Shown in pieces: positions 15,033 through 22,050 of a stretch of DNA of 25,066 nt (positions are counted from its first letter, which is position 1; every line of letters starts with the position of its first letter). Below the pieces are notes generated by a model. That model ran no database searches. It saw nothing but the letters and a program-made list of their open reading frames with translations, and was not told the DNA's origin. The translations under genes and the position numbers were made by a program. This DNA comes from JABCPE02 sp963521545 (GTDB lineage Bacteria > Bacteroidota > Bacteroidia > Flavobacteriales > Weeksellaceae), in the NCBI GenBank assembly GCA_963521545.1, contig CAUQVP010000015.1:1-25066 (forward strand). Reading direction: 5' to 3'.

Positions 15033-15560
15033 TTAAGGCTCAAAAACCTCAAATTTTCCATTTTCATAAAAGAAAACGATTTTTTTAATACCATTTCCTT
15101 TTTCGCTGGGAGTTTCTGTTTCTGGAATACTCTTGTTTTCTGAAATTTCTGGAGGGTTTTCTACTATATTATATATAGGTTCTGGAATTTCAGTTTTTTT
15201 AGGTTTTTCTTCCTCTTGCTTCATTTCTGTTTCTTGAGGAGGAATAGAAAAAAGCCCTGTAATTATAGGTTCATCATCATGATCATCATTTAATTTACTT
15301 TCTTCTAATAAATAGGAAGAAGGAGTAGAGGCTATTTCTTCTTCAGAAAGAACCATTGTACCTTTTCCTTCGATGAGCCATTCCCATTGTATTTCAGGAA
15401 ATCTATCTTTTATTTTCATGAGAAAATCAAGAGAAGGTTTGTTCCTTCCAGAAAGAACATGAGAAATATTAGATCGCTGAACTCCTATTTCATCTGCAAA
15501 TTCAGACAAGGATAATTCAGAATAATTGATAATTTTTTGAACTCGACTGTTTAAATCCAT
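15033..15560 (-). CDS. XRE-family DNA-binding regulator with a conserved short C-terminal tail
   Basis: 175 residues from the ATG at 15560; a TTG two codons upstream is less likely because it falls inside the -7 element. Residues about 5-68 are a Cro/CI helix-turn-helix domain (LSEFADEIGVQRSNISHVLSGRNKPSLD..., helix-turn-helix at 17-44), ending in the IQWEWLIEGKGTM pattern common in flavobacterial XRE proteins. Residues about 70-155 are Glu/Pro/Lys-rich and probably disordered. Residues 158-175 (IKKIVFFYENGKFEVFEP) form a short hydrophobic beta-like tail that I recall as conserved in flavobacterial homologues. There is no ligand domain or protease site. Its promoter overlaps repeated palindromes, suggesting autoregulation. 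Target genes are inferred from those sites. Confidence 0.88.
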   Translation of the reverse strand: MDLNSRVQKIINYSELSLSEFADEIGVQRSNISHVLSGRNKPSLDFLMKIKDRFPEIQWEWLIEGKGTMVLSEEEIASTPSSYLLEESKLNDDHDDEPIITGLFSIPPQETEMKQEEEKPKKTEIPEPIYNIVENPPEISENKSIPETETPSEKGNGIKKIVFFYENGKFEVFEP

Positions 15561-15561
15561 A

Positions 15562-15693
15562 TACAAATGTAAAAAATATATTTTACATTTGTAAAAACAT
15601 TTGTAAATTATTTGATTTTTATTTTGGTTACATTTGTAAATAGATTTGTAAACAGTTCATTTTTAATAAATTATAAACTATTTATTTGTAAAA
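15562..15693. repeat. Cluster of six palindromic operator-like repeats upstream of the XRE gene
   Basis: Six copies of a 14-mer related to TTTACATTTGTAAA (inverted halves TTTAC and GTAAA around ATTT): 15562-15573 (reverse orientation), 15582-15595 (perfect), 15594-15607, 15627-15640, 15639-15652 and 15679-15692. Copies 2/3 and 4/5 form tandem pairs with 12 bp between equivalent positions. The first copy contains the XRE gene's -7 element TACATTTG, whose G is 4 nt from the ATG. The cluster fills the 150 bp gap between the terC stop and the XRE start. Confidence 0.75.
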
Positions 15694-15710
15694 ATATTTT
15701 TCTAAAATTA

Positions 15711-16751
15711 TTATGATTTTTTATCTGGGACTAATAATGATGCAAAAATACTTACACTCAAAATTCCCAAAATTATCATCAAAGAGTGAGATGTAGTGAA
15801 GCCCCACTCGTGTAGGTACGAATGTAAAATCATTTTTAGTCCAATAAAAACTAATAAAACCGCCAATCCGATTTTTAGATATTTAAACTTATCGATAATT
15901 CCAGCCAATAAAAAGAACATAGAACGAAGCCCTAGGATGGCAAAAATATTGGAGAAAAAAACGATATATGGATCTTTGGTCACAGAGAAAATAGCAGGAA
16001 TGGAATCCACGGCAAAGATGAGATCTGTAAATTCTATAATAATCAAAACAAGAAATAGTGGAGTTATTTTTTTCACACCCTCTATTGATACAAAAAATTT
16101 ATTGCCTACGAACTGGTTATGCACTTTGAAAAATCTATTCGCAAACTTCACGACAGGGTGGTTTTCTGTATCTATTTTTTCCTCGTCTTCAGGCATAAAC
16201 ATTTTTATACCAGTGAAAATAAGGAAACCTCCAAAAATGTACATGATCCAGCTAAACTTGCTAATTAGGGCAGCTCCTATGAAAATAAACATAAAACGCA
16301 TCACAATAGCTCCTAAAACGCCCCAAAATAAAACTCTGTGATAATTTTCCTTTTCTACATTAAAAGCAGTGAATATAAGGACGATAACAAAAATGTTATC
16401 CACAGAAAGAGCCTTTTCCACGATGTATCCTGTCATGTATTCAAGGCCTAAATTCATATTATACAGCTGAATACTATGTTCTAGATTATTAGGAATCACA
16501 TCCACTGGATGAGAGTTCTTATTTATAATGTATTGGAGTTTTTCCATGCTGTTGATGCCGTGGAGTAGGTGACCATAGCTGACCAATGTAAAATAAAAAA
16601 CTACAGAAATAAATATCATGAAAAAACTCATAATTCCAGCTTGCTTCAAGCTGATGTTTCCTGTTTTTTTAGCAAAAACACCTAAATCTAGTGCTAATAT
16701 TAGTCCAATAAATAATAAAAAACTTATTAAAAATATAATCTCGTTTGACAT
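15711..16751 (-). CDS. TerC/Alx-family membrane protein (probable metal-ion exporter type)
   Basis: 346 residues from the ATG at 16751. The frame runs 26 codons further upstream, but that part lies beyond the promoter, so MSNEIIFLISF is the start. About eight to nine membrane helices carry the two TerC signatures EKALSVDNIFV (112-122) and EFTDLIFAVDSIPA (240-253), each with the acidic residues (Glu112/Asp118, Glu240/Asp243/Asp249) expected to handle metal. A hydrophilic loop of about 40 residues (66-108) follows the second helix, and a second charged loop lies at about 186-225. Proteobacterial Alx/TerC relatives are linked to manganese efflux and tellurite resistance; the ion here is unknown. 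No yybP-ykoY-like riboswitch is possible in its roughly 15-20 nt leader. The promoter is flanked by the operator-like repeat. Confidence 0.9.
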   Translation of the reverse strand: MSNEIIFLISFLLFIGLILALDLGVFAKKTGNISLKQAGIMSFFMIFISVVFYFTLVSYGHLLHGINSMEKLQYIINKNSHPVDVIPNNLEHSIQLYNMNLGLEYMTGYIVEKALSVDNIFVIVLIFTAFNVEKENYHRVLFWGVLGAIVMRFMFIFIGAALISKFSWIMYIFGGFLIFTGIKMFMPEDEEKIDTENHPVVKFANRFFKVHNQFVGNKFFVSIEGVKKITPLFLVLIIIEFTDLIFAVDSIPAIFSVTKDPYIVFFSNIFAILGLRSMFFLLAGIIDKFKYLKIGLAVLLVFIGLKMILHSYLHEWGFTTSHSLMIILGILSVSIFASLLVPDKKS

Positions 16752-16770
16752 TGTTGTAAAGTTTATTTCG

Positions 16771-16798
16771 CAAATATATTGAATAAAAAATGATTCAA
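16771..16798 (-). promoter_or_regulatory. Promoter of the terC-like gene
   Basis: Minus strand TTG (16796-16798), a 17 bp spacer and TATATTTG (16771-16778). The -7 element ends 19 nt before the ATG. An operator-like repeat (16800-16813) abuts the -33 element. Confidence 0.75.
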
Positions 16799-16799
16799 G

Positions 16800-16861
16800 A
16801 TAACAAATGTAAACAGTAGATTTTGGCACAAAAGTGAATATACGAGTTTTACAAATGTTTT
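16800..16861. repeat. Two operator-like repeats upstream of the terC-like promoter
   Basis: 16800-16813 reads TTTACATTTGTTAT on the minus strand and lies 1 bp upstream of the -33 TTG. 16848-16861 reads AAAACATTTGTAAA on the minus strand, identical to the copy at 15594-15607. The spacing between the two is 48 bp. The remaining roughly 180 bp (16862-17041) of this 348 bp intergenic region is A/T-rich, with nothing else recognised. Confidence 0.65.
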
Positions 16862-17041
16862 ATTCAAAAACCCTATAAAACAGTGATTTCTATAATTAAA
16901 GTAAAATTAAAAATAACATTATATAAAACTTATAAAAGTCTGATTTTCAATAAGTAACAATTTACAATTAAATGAAATGTAATTAACAATCTTATATACT
17001 GACAAATTGACAGAAGTGGATTATAATAATAAGATTTTCGA

Positions 17042-17055
17042 CATACATTTGTAAA
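17042..17055 (+). repeat. Operator-like repeat over the -33 region of the M14 peptidase promoter
   Basis: CATACATTTGTAAA matches the repeat family at 11 of 14 positions and contains the TTG (17049-17051) that serves as the -33 element for the peptidase gene. Confidence 0.65.
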
Positions 17056-17075
17056 ATAAAAATATCGTATTTTTG
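17049..17075 (+). promoter_or_regulatory. Promoter of the M14 peptidase/PPTase unit
   Basis: TTG (17049-17051), 16 bp, TATTTTTG (17068-17075), 24 nt before the ATG. The -33 is buried in an operator-like repeat. Confidence 0.65.
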
Positions 17076-17099
17076 CAGAAATTTTCAAGATAACAAAAT

Positions 17100-18194
17100 A
17101 TGCTGTTTAAATATTTTAAAAATGTAAACTTCCAAAATCGTTATATTTTTCCTAAAAAATTGTTTTCATACTTAGAAGAAAATTATGGCGCGGAAATTCA
17201 GGATATAGGAAAATCAACTTTAGGAAAACCGATTTATCTTTTTTCTAAAGGAACAGGAAAAACTTCTGTGCTGGTTTGGTCACAGATGCACGGAAATGAA
17301 AGTAATGCAACTTTGGCGATGCTGGATTTATTGGCTTCGTTAGAAAAAAATCCTGCACCTGATTTTTGGGATAGAATTCGTTTGGATTTTATTTTTATGC
17401 TCAATCCTGATGGCTCAGAAATTTGGACAAGGAGAAATATTTTAGAAATAGATATCAATAGAGATTTTCTAAAAGAATCCAGCATAGAGATGAAAGTCTT
17501 GAAAAAACAGGCTTTCTCTAAAAAATATGATTATGCTCTAAACCTCCATGAACAGAGGACTATTTTTAGTACTGATTTTGAAAACCCTGCCACGCTTTCA
17601 TTCCTTTCGCCTTCGGAGGATGTGAATAGAAATTTGACGGAAAATAGAAAGAAAAGTATGGCTGTGATAGCTGAGATTTATCAACAATTAAAACCTGAAA
17701 TTCCTAATAATATAGGGCGTTATACGGATACTTTTTACCCTACATCTTCGGGAGATAATTTTATGAAAGCAGGAATTCCTGTGGTTTTATTTGAAGGAGG
17801 ACATTTTATTGATGATTATAAAAGAGAAAAAACGCGGGAGTTTTACACGAAGGCTTTATTTTACGCGTTGCAGGCGATAGGGAATTTGAAGGGAGAAGTG
17901 TCTGGCTATGAAAGATATTTTGAAATTCCAGAAAATAAAGAATCTCATTATGATATCATCTATAGAAATGTGAGGTTAAATACTGATTTTGAATGTATTT
18001 TGGATGTTGCTGTCCAGTATAAAGAAATTAAGACCGAGGCGAGTGAAGAGATAGAATTTGTCCCTTATGTAGCGGAAGTGGGAGATATTGGGAAAAAGAA
18101 GGGGTGGAAGGAGATAGACTGCACGGGCAAGAAATTTGTTTGTGATAAAAAATATCCTAAAATAGATGCTCCTGTGGAGTTTCAGATAATTTAA
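17100..18194 (+). CDS. M14-family zinc metallopeptidase, cytoplasmic type
   Basis: 364 residues with no signal peptide. The M14 carboxypeptidase fold is shown by zinc ligands His64 and Glu67 (QMHGNES) and His150 (LNLHEQR), the NPDG motif (102-105), the carboxylate-binding Asn120-Arg121 (INRDF) and the general-base Glu232 (LFEGGH). All key residues are intact, so an active hydrolase is likely. Substrate could be a peptide C-terminus, a cell-wall peptide or an acyl-amino acid; the succinylglutamate desuccinylase branch is a possible alternative, and I cannot choose. The C-terminal 100 residues are an extra, mostly beta region. The PPTase gene follows after 13 bp, so the two are probably one transcript. 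Confidence 0.85.
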   Translation: MLFKYFKNVNFQNRYIFPKKLFSYLEENYGAEIQDIGKSTLGKPIYLFSKGTGKTSVLVWSQMHGNESNATLAMLDLLASLEKNPAPDFWDRIRLDFIFMLNPDGSEIWTRRNILEIDINRDFLKESSIEMKVLKKQAFSKKYDYALNLHEQRTIFSTDFENPATLSFLSPSEDVNRNLTENRKKSMAVIAEIYQQLKPEIPNNIGRYTDTFYPTSSGDNFMKAGIPVVLFEGGHFIDDYKREKTREFYTKALFYALQAIGNLKGEVSGYERYFEIPENKESHYDIIYRNVRLNTDFECILDVAVQYKEIKTEASEEIEFVPYVAEVGDIGKKKGWKEIDCTGKKFVCDKKYPKIDAPVEFQII

Positions 18195-18207
18195 ATTTTA
18201 ACGAATA

Positions 18208-18831
18208 ATGCCTATTTTTAAGGAAATAATATCAGAGCAGACTCAAATTTTGATTTGGAAATATTCAGAGGAAGAGAAATTTTCTGCTGATTTAATTTCG
18301 GATGAAAAAGAATTTGAGCATTTAAAGCAAAAATCACCTAAAAGACTGATAGAGAAACAAATGGTAAGGCAAATGCTAAAAAAAATACTGCCTAATCATA
18401 AAATCAGATACCATGAAAATGGGCAGCCTTACTTGGAGCCATTTGATAAGTTCGTGTCGGTCAGTCATTCTTTTCCTTATGCAGTTTTAGCCATTTCTGA
18501 AAAAAAAATAGGAGTGGATATAGAGCAAGTGAAAGATAGGATTGATAAAATCAAACACAAATTTCTACATCCCACGGAAATAGATTGGCTCGGCAGGGCT
18601 GAATCAGGGATAGAACATCTGACGGCTATTTGGTGCATAAAAGAGGCTTTATTCAAAATACATTCCTCGAAACAGTCGTCTTTTAAGGAATTTTATGTCG
18701 TTAATGAATTTTCTTTGGGTAAATTTTCTAAAATAAAATGTAAGGTTTTTGACAAGGATAAAGAAGATAAATTCTTAGCTTATTTAGAAAAAATTGAAAA
18801 TTATTATCTAGCAATAACAGAGGAAGAATAA
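18208..18831 (+). CDS. 4'-phosphopantetheinyl transferase superfamily protein (Sfp type)
   Basis: 207 residues. The family moves the phosphopantetheine arm of CoA onto a conserved Ser of acyl, peptidyl or aryl carrier proteins. Seen are SVSHS (84-88), the magnesium-binding GVDIE (102-106, Asp104/Glu106) and WCIKEALFK (142-150, Glu146/Lys150), all as in Sfp-type enzymes. It is shorter than B. subtilis Sfp by about 15-20 residues, within normal range. No carrier protein or polyketide/peptide synthase gene is nearby, so its partner lies elsewhere. It is the second gene of the M14 peptidase unit and ends at a bidirectional terminator. Confidence 0.92.
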   Translation: MPIFKEIISEQTQILIWKYSEEEKFSADLISDEKEFEHLKQKSPKRLIEKQMVRQMLKKILPNHKIRYHENGQPYLEPFDKFVSVSHSFPYAVLAISEKKIGVDIEQVKDRIDKIKHKFLHPTEIDWLGRAESGIEHLTAIWCIKEALFKIHSSKQSSFKEFYVVNEFSLGKFSKIKCKVFDKDKEDKFLAYLEKIENYYLAITEEE

Positions 18832-18864
18832 AAAATAACACCACAAATTATGGTGCTATTTTTA
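18831..18864. terminator. Bidirectional terminator between the PPTase gene and porV
   Basis: Stem AAAAATA-a-CACCA with TGGTG-c-TATTTTT (one A/C mismatch) and a 7 nt loop, starting at the PPTase stop codon. T-runs occur in both directions. Confidence 0.75.
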
Positions 18865-18881
18865 TTTATGAATATTTGTTT

Positions 18882-20021
18882 TTACTCACTGATATCCCAA
18901 ACTAGACCGAATCTAAGGGTGTTATCCAGTGCATTATTGATTTTAGCAGTATTGATAAGGTAGGAAACATCAAGTCCAAAAGATTTGTATTTCAGTCCTA
19001 CACCTATAGTCGCAAACTGTCTTCCACCTTGCTCAGCGCTTTCATGGAAGTATCCAGTTCTTATATCAAAAGTATCATTATATGAATAATCAGCAGCGAT
19101 GCTGTACATCACACTTTTTTTATTGCTAAAAGATTTACCCATACCATTGATTACACTTACATCAGGATATGAATAAGAAACTCTATTAGTAACAGGATCT
19201 ACCACTGCTTCAGCTCCTGGAACTAATAGTTTTGATGCTTCTAAAGTAAGCCCTAAACGATTTTCTCCATCAAGGAATAAATCATATCCAGCACCCAATC
19301 TTGCAATAGTAGGAAGATAAGACTTTGAATCTATACTTTTACTATAGTTAAGTTTTGGCCCTACATTTTGAATTGCAAAACCACCTCTTACTCTACCTTC
19401 TTTTTCACCAAAACTCTGCATTTTAGGAGATTGGTAATATCCTGCAATATCTACAGCAAATGTATTGGCTGCTTGTAATGTGCTGCTGCTTTGTCCTAAA
19501 CTAGACAAGTCTGAACGGATATATCTCCCCGTAACAGCCATTGAAAAACTTTCAGAAAGTTTCAAAGCATAGGCTAAATCTATGGAGAATTCATTAGGTT
19601 TAGATTGTCCTTCACTTACTGCAACTCCTCCTACAATTCTAGACAAATCCACTGTTCCCATATTAAAGTAATAGATACTTGCACTCAGTGTACTTCTATC
19701 TTCTTCTCCTAATTTTGTGTAAAAAGAACCATATAATAAGAATATATCATTGGTAATTTTATTCATATATGGAGTGAAACTAACACCCACAGAAGTCTTT
19801 GCACTAGCAAAAGGGTATTTCGCAGCATTCCAATATTGAGAATAGGTATCTGGTGTAGTAGCTACCCCTTGGTCAGCCATACCTCCTGAACGCGCATCTG
19901 GAGCTATCCTTAAGAAAGGAGCCCCTGTCAATACAGGACGAATTTTTGTAAGATCTTGAGAATAAGCATTAGCAGCTACTCCCAATCCTAACATGATGAT
20001 AAGTTTTTTGTTCAAATTCAT
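18882..20021 (-). CDS. porV: PorV, type IX secretion system outer-membrane protein
   Basis: 379 residues, the usual PorV length. Signal peptide 1-22 (LGVAANAYSQ-D). The mature start (TKIRPVLTGAPFLRIAPDAR, then SGGMADQGVATTPDTYSQYW) is a PorV hallmark, followed by a FadL-like beta-barrel ending DNTLRFGLVWDISE. PorV shuttles T9SS cargo from the Sov/SprA translocon to the PorU sortase complex at the cell surface. In F. johnsoniae, as I recall, porV, porU and gldJ are neighbours; here porV faces gldJ directly with 350 bp between, and porU is not in the window. A -7 element lies 21 nt before the ATG. Confidence 0.96.
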   Translation of the reverse strand: MNLNKKLIIMLGLGVAANAYSQDLTKIRPVLTGAPFLRIAPDARSGGMADQGVATTPDTYSQYWNAAKYPFASAKTSVGVSFTPYMNKITNDIFLLYGSFYTKLGEEDRSTLSASIYYFNMGTVDLSRIVGGVAVSEGQSKPNEFSIDLAYALKLSESFSMAVTGRYIRSDLSSLGQSSSTLQAANTFAVDIAGYYQSPKMQSFGEKEGRVRGGFAIQNVGPKLNYSKSIDSKSYLPTIARLGAGYDLFLDGENRLGLTLEASKLLVPGAEAVVDPVTNRVSYSYPDVSVINGMGKSFSNKKSVMYSIAADYSYNDTFDIRTGYFHESAEQGGRQFATIGVGLKYKSFGLDVSYLINTAKINNALDNTLRFGLVWDISE

Positions 20022-20371
20022 ATTAATGTTTTAATAATCATGCAAAAATAAAAATTTTAATTTAAAATTTATGATTTTTTTATATTTTTTAGTTAAAAAA
20101 AGTTATATTTGTATTAGATAAAGTATTTGGTCATATAATAAGGCTGAGTTGATTTTAAAGTTTAAATAATTTTAAGAAAATTTTAAGATTTTATATTTTT
20201 ATTTAACTTGTTAAAAATGTGACTTTTATCTTGTTTTGTGTATTGATTTTTGATTTGTATACACAATAAAAACAAAAAATATTTGTTAAAAAGTCGTAAA
20301 GAAATTTTGATAAAAGAAATAATTTAGCGTTATTTGCACTTTGAAATTTAAAGTTTATAAGAATACATATT
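20022..20371. other. porV-gldJ intergenic region
   Basis: 350 bp, very A/T-rich. On the minus strand TATTTTTG at 20043-20050 is the likely porV -7 element. On the plus strand TATATTTG at 20104-20111 could start a long leader for gldJ, and a weaker TTG (20307-20309), 19 bp, GTTATTTG (20329-20336) lies closer to gldJ. No open reading frame with recognisable content, no clear stem-loop RNA and no remnant of porU was seen. Confidence 0.5.
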
Positions 20372-21988
20372 ATGAAAAAAATGAAATTGTTTTCATTATC
20401 TGCTTTAGGAGCTTTGACTCTACTTACTAGTTGTGGAGGAGGAGGCTCTGCTAAAAGTGGTGGAGGAACAAAAAAATTCACAAGTAAAACAGGTTGGAAA
20501 CCAAATGACCAAAAAGGTTGGTTTTTCACAAGAAAGGAACAGAAACAGAAAGGATGGCCAGGAATGGTGTATGTAGGAGGTGGAACTTTTACTATGGGAT
20601 TGGTAAAAGATGATGTAATGAGAGATTGGAACAATACACCTAGAAGAATGCAGGTTAGTTCTTTCTTTATTGGAGAAACAGAAATTACGAACTACGAATA
20701 CCGTGAATATGTAACATGGTTGAAATTCGTATTCCCAGCTTCTGATCCAAGTTTCAAAAACATCTATTCAGGAGCGCTTCCAGATACATTAGTTTGGAAT
20801 AACAAGTTGTCTCGTAATGACTATTCAGAGTCTTATTTCCGTGCACCTGAGTATGATTATTATCCTGTTGTAGGGGTTTCTTGGACTCAAGCAACAAGAT
20901 ATTGTGACTGGTTGACAGATAGAGCTAATGAGAAAGCTTTGATGGATCAAGGAGTTATCAAAAAAGACTTCTATACTAGTGATGCTAACAACCAAGGAGC
21001 AAATACATTTAATTTAGATAAGTTCAAGGCTAATGATCCAGAACTTCAAAGTTATGTAGACGCTAAAAGAATGGAGCAAAAACAAGGTATAAAAACTAAA
21101 AATGCTAGAATTCAAGCAGCTAACAGAAATGCAGCAGCTAGTTTAGTAACTAAGTTTAGACTTCCAACTGAGGTTGAGTGGGAATATGCTGCTCTAGGAC
21201 TTCAGAAAAATAGAAACTACAATAATTATTTAGGAAAAACTCCTAAAGAAAATGTGTTGAGAGGGACAAGAGGAAGAAACAAAGGACTTTATCTTGAAAA
21301 CTTCAAACAAGGTAAAGGTGACTACTCTGGTATAGGAGGATGGAATAATGATGGTTCTCCTTCAACATCTGATGTGAAAAGATATCCTTCTAATGATCTA
21401 GGTATCTATGGAATGCTAGGAAATGTAGCTGAATGGACATCAGATATCTATAGACCTATAATAGATGAAGAAGCTAATGATTTCAACTATCATAGAGGTA
21501 ATATGATTAAAGATGTTGTTAAAAATTCAGATGGTTCATTCAAGAAAATTGAAGGAAATACTATAGCATATGATACTCTTTATGATGGTAGATTAGTTTA
21601 TAAAGGATTACCTGGACAATACGAAAGAGTTATAAGACAGGATAATAGTAACTTCATGGATGGTGACTATATGTCTTCTATGGAGTCTGGATATGGTAGA
21701 GCTCTTGAAGATAGTGCAGCTGCTAAGTTCAGTATGTATAACTCTGTAAAAAGAAGATTTATCGTAGATGGACAAGGAAGAGTAGTTCTACAAAAAGATA
21801 CAAAAGACAGATCTACGAACATGTCTAACTCTATTAGAGTAGTAAAAGGAGGTTCTTGGGTAGATACAGCTTATTGGTTAGATCCAGGACAAAGAAGATT
21901 TAAGGATGAGAATAAAGCTTTCGGATGGATTGGTTTCCGTGTAGCACAAGATGCTAAGGATAATTCAAATGTAAGATCAAAAAGATAA
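20372..21988 (+). CDS. gldJ: GldJ, gliding-motility/T9SS lipoprotein with a formylglycine-generating-enzyme fold
   Basis: 538 residues. Lipoprotein signal peptide (MKKMKLFSLSALGALTLLTS) with Cys21 followed by a Gly-rich stretch. The FGE-sulfatase fold shows in MVYVGGGTFTMG (65-76), VSWTQATRYCDWLTDRANEK, LPTEVEWEYAA, GMLGNVAEWTSDIY and the C-terminal VVKGGSWVD plus FGWIGFRVA. An insertion of about 80 residues after the DRANEK helix (QGANTFNLDKFK, then KQGIKTKNARIQAANRNAAA) and the RPIIDEEANDFNYHRGN region distinguish GldJ from GldK. It is a periplasm-facing lipoprotein required for gliding and T9SS function by stabilising GldK and other partners. The order porV-gldJ-murF supports gldJ over gldK. 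A terminator follows. Confidence 0.9.
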   Translation: MKKMKLFSLSALGALTLLTSCGGGGSAKSGGGTKKFTSKTGWKPNDQKGWFFTRKEQKQKGWPGMVYVGGGTFTMGLVKDDVMRDWNNTPRRMQVSSFFIGETEITNYEYREYVTWLKFVFPASDPSFKNIYSGALPDTLVWNNKLSRNDYSESYFRAPEYDYYPVVGVSWTQATRYCDWLTDRANEKALMDQGVIKKDFYTSDANNQGANTFNLDKFKANDPELQSYVDAKRMEQKQGIKTKNARIQAANRNAAASLVTKFRLPTEVEWEYAALGLQKNRNYNNYLGKTPKENVLRGTRGRNKGLYLENFKQGKGDYSGIGGWNNDGSPSTSDVKRYPSNDLGIYGMLGNVAEWTSDIYRPIIDEEANDFNYHRGNMIKDVVKNSDGSFKKIEGNTIAYDTLYDGRLVYKGLPGQYERVIRQDNSNFMDGDYMSSMESGYGRALEDSAAAKFSMYNSVKRRFIVDGQGRVVLQKDTKDRSTNMSNSIRVVKGGSWVDTAYWLDPGQRRFKDENKAFGWIGFRVAQDAKDNSNVRSKR

Positions 21989-22006
21989 AATATATCCCTA
22001 AATATT

Positions 22007-22040
22007 AAAAAAGCCTTTCCTAATTGGAAAGGTTTTTTTA
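22007..22040 (+). terminator. Terminator after gldJ
   Basis: Stem CCTTTCC (22014-22020) with GGAAAGG (22026-22032), loop TAATT, then seven T. It ends about 11 bp before the murF start, so murF should have its own start point. Confidence 0.82.
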
Positions 22041-22046
22041 TTTTTG
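22039..22046 (+). promoter_or_regulatory. Possible -7 element of murF inside the gldJ terminator tail
   Basis: TATTTTTG followed by AACT and the murF ATG, which would make a leaderless mRNA. It overlaps the T-rich tail of the terminator, and the nearest upstream TTG is only 12 bp away, so it may be fortuitous. Confidence 0.35.
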
Positions 22047-22050
22047 AACT

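Noticed and set aside
15561..15566. TTG start two codons upstream of the XRE gene ATG
   Set aside because: It falls inside the -7 promoter element TACATTTG and so would not be transcribed.
15796..16341. 181-codon plus-strand frame inside the terC-like gene
   Set aside because: Antisense to conserved TerC motifs; composition is that of a reverse-read membrane protein.
17007..17030. TTGACA near TATAAT upstream of the M14 gene, resembling a sigma-70 promoter
   Set aside because: The spacing is only 9 bp, and this phylum uses the TTG/TAnnTTTG promoter type; a better-placed promoter lies at 17049-17075.
15562..17055. Reading the repeats as a CRISPR array or REP elements
   Set aside because: Units are 14 bp palindromes with uneven spacing, no uniform spacers and no cas genes; they track promoters instead.
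20104..20111. A small RNA gene in the porV-gldJ gap starting from TATATTTG
   Set aside because: No stable stem-loop or terminator follows within the gap; the motif may be chance in A/T-rich DNA.
20372..21988. Calling the FGE-fold lipoprotein GldK
   Set aside because: The length, the long insertion after the DRANEK helix, and the porV/murF neighbours fit GldJ; gldL, gldM and gldN, which normally follow gldK, are absent.
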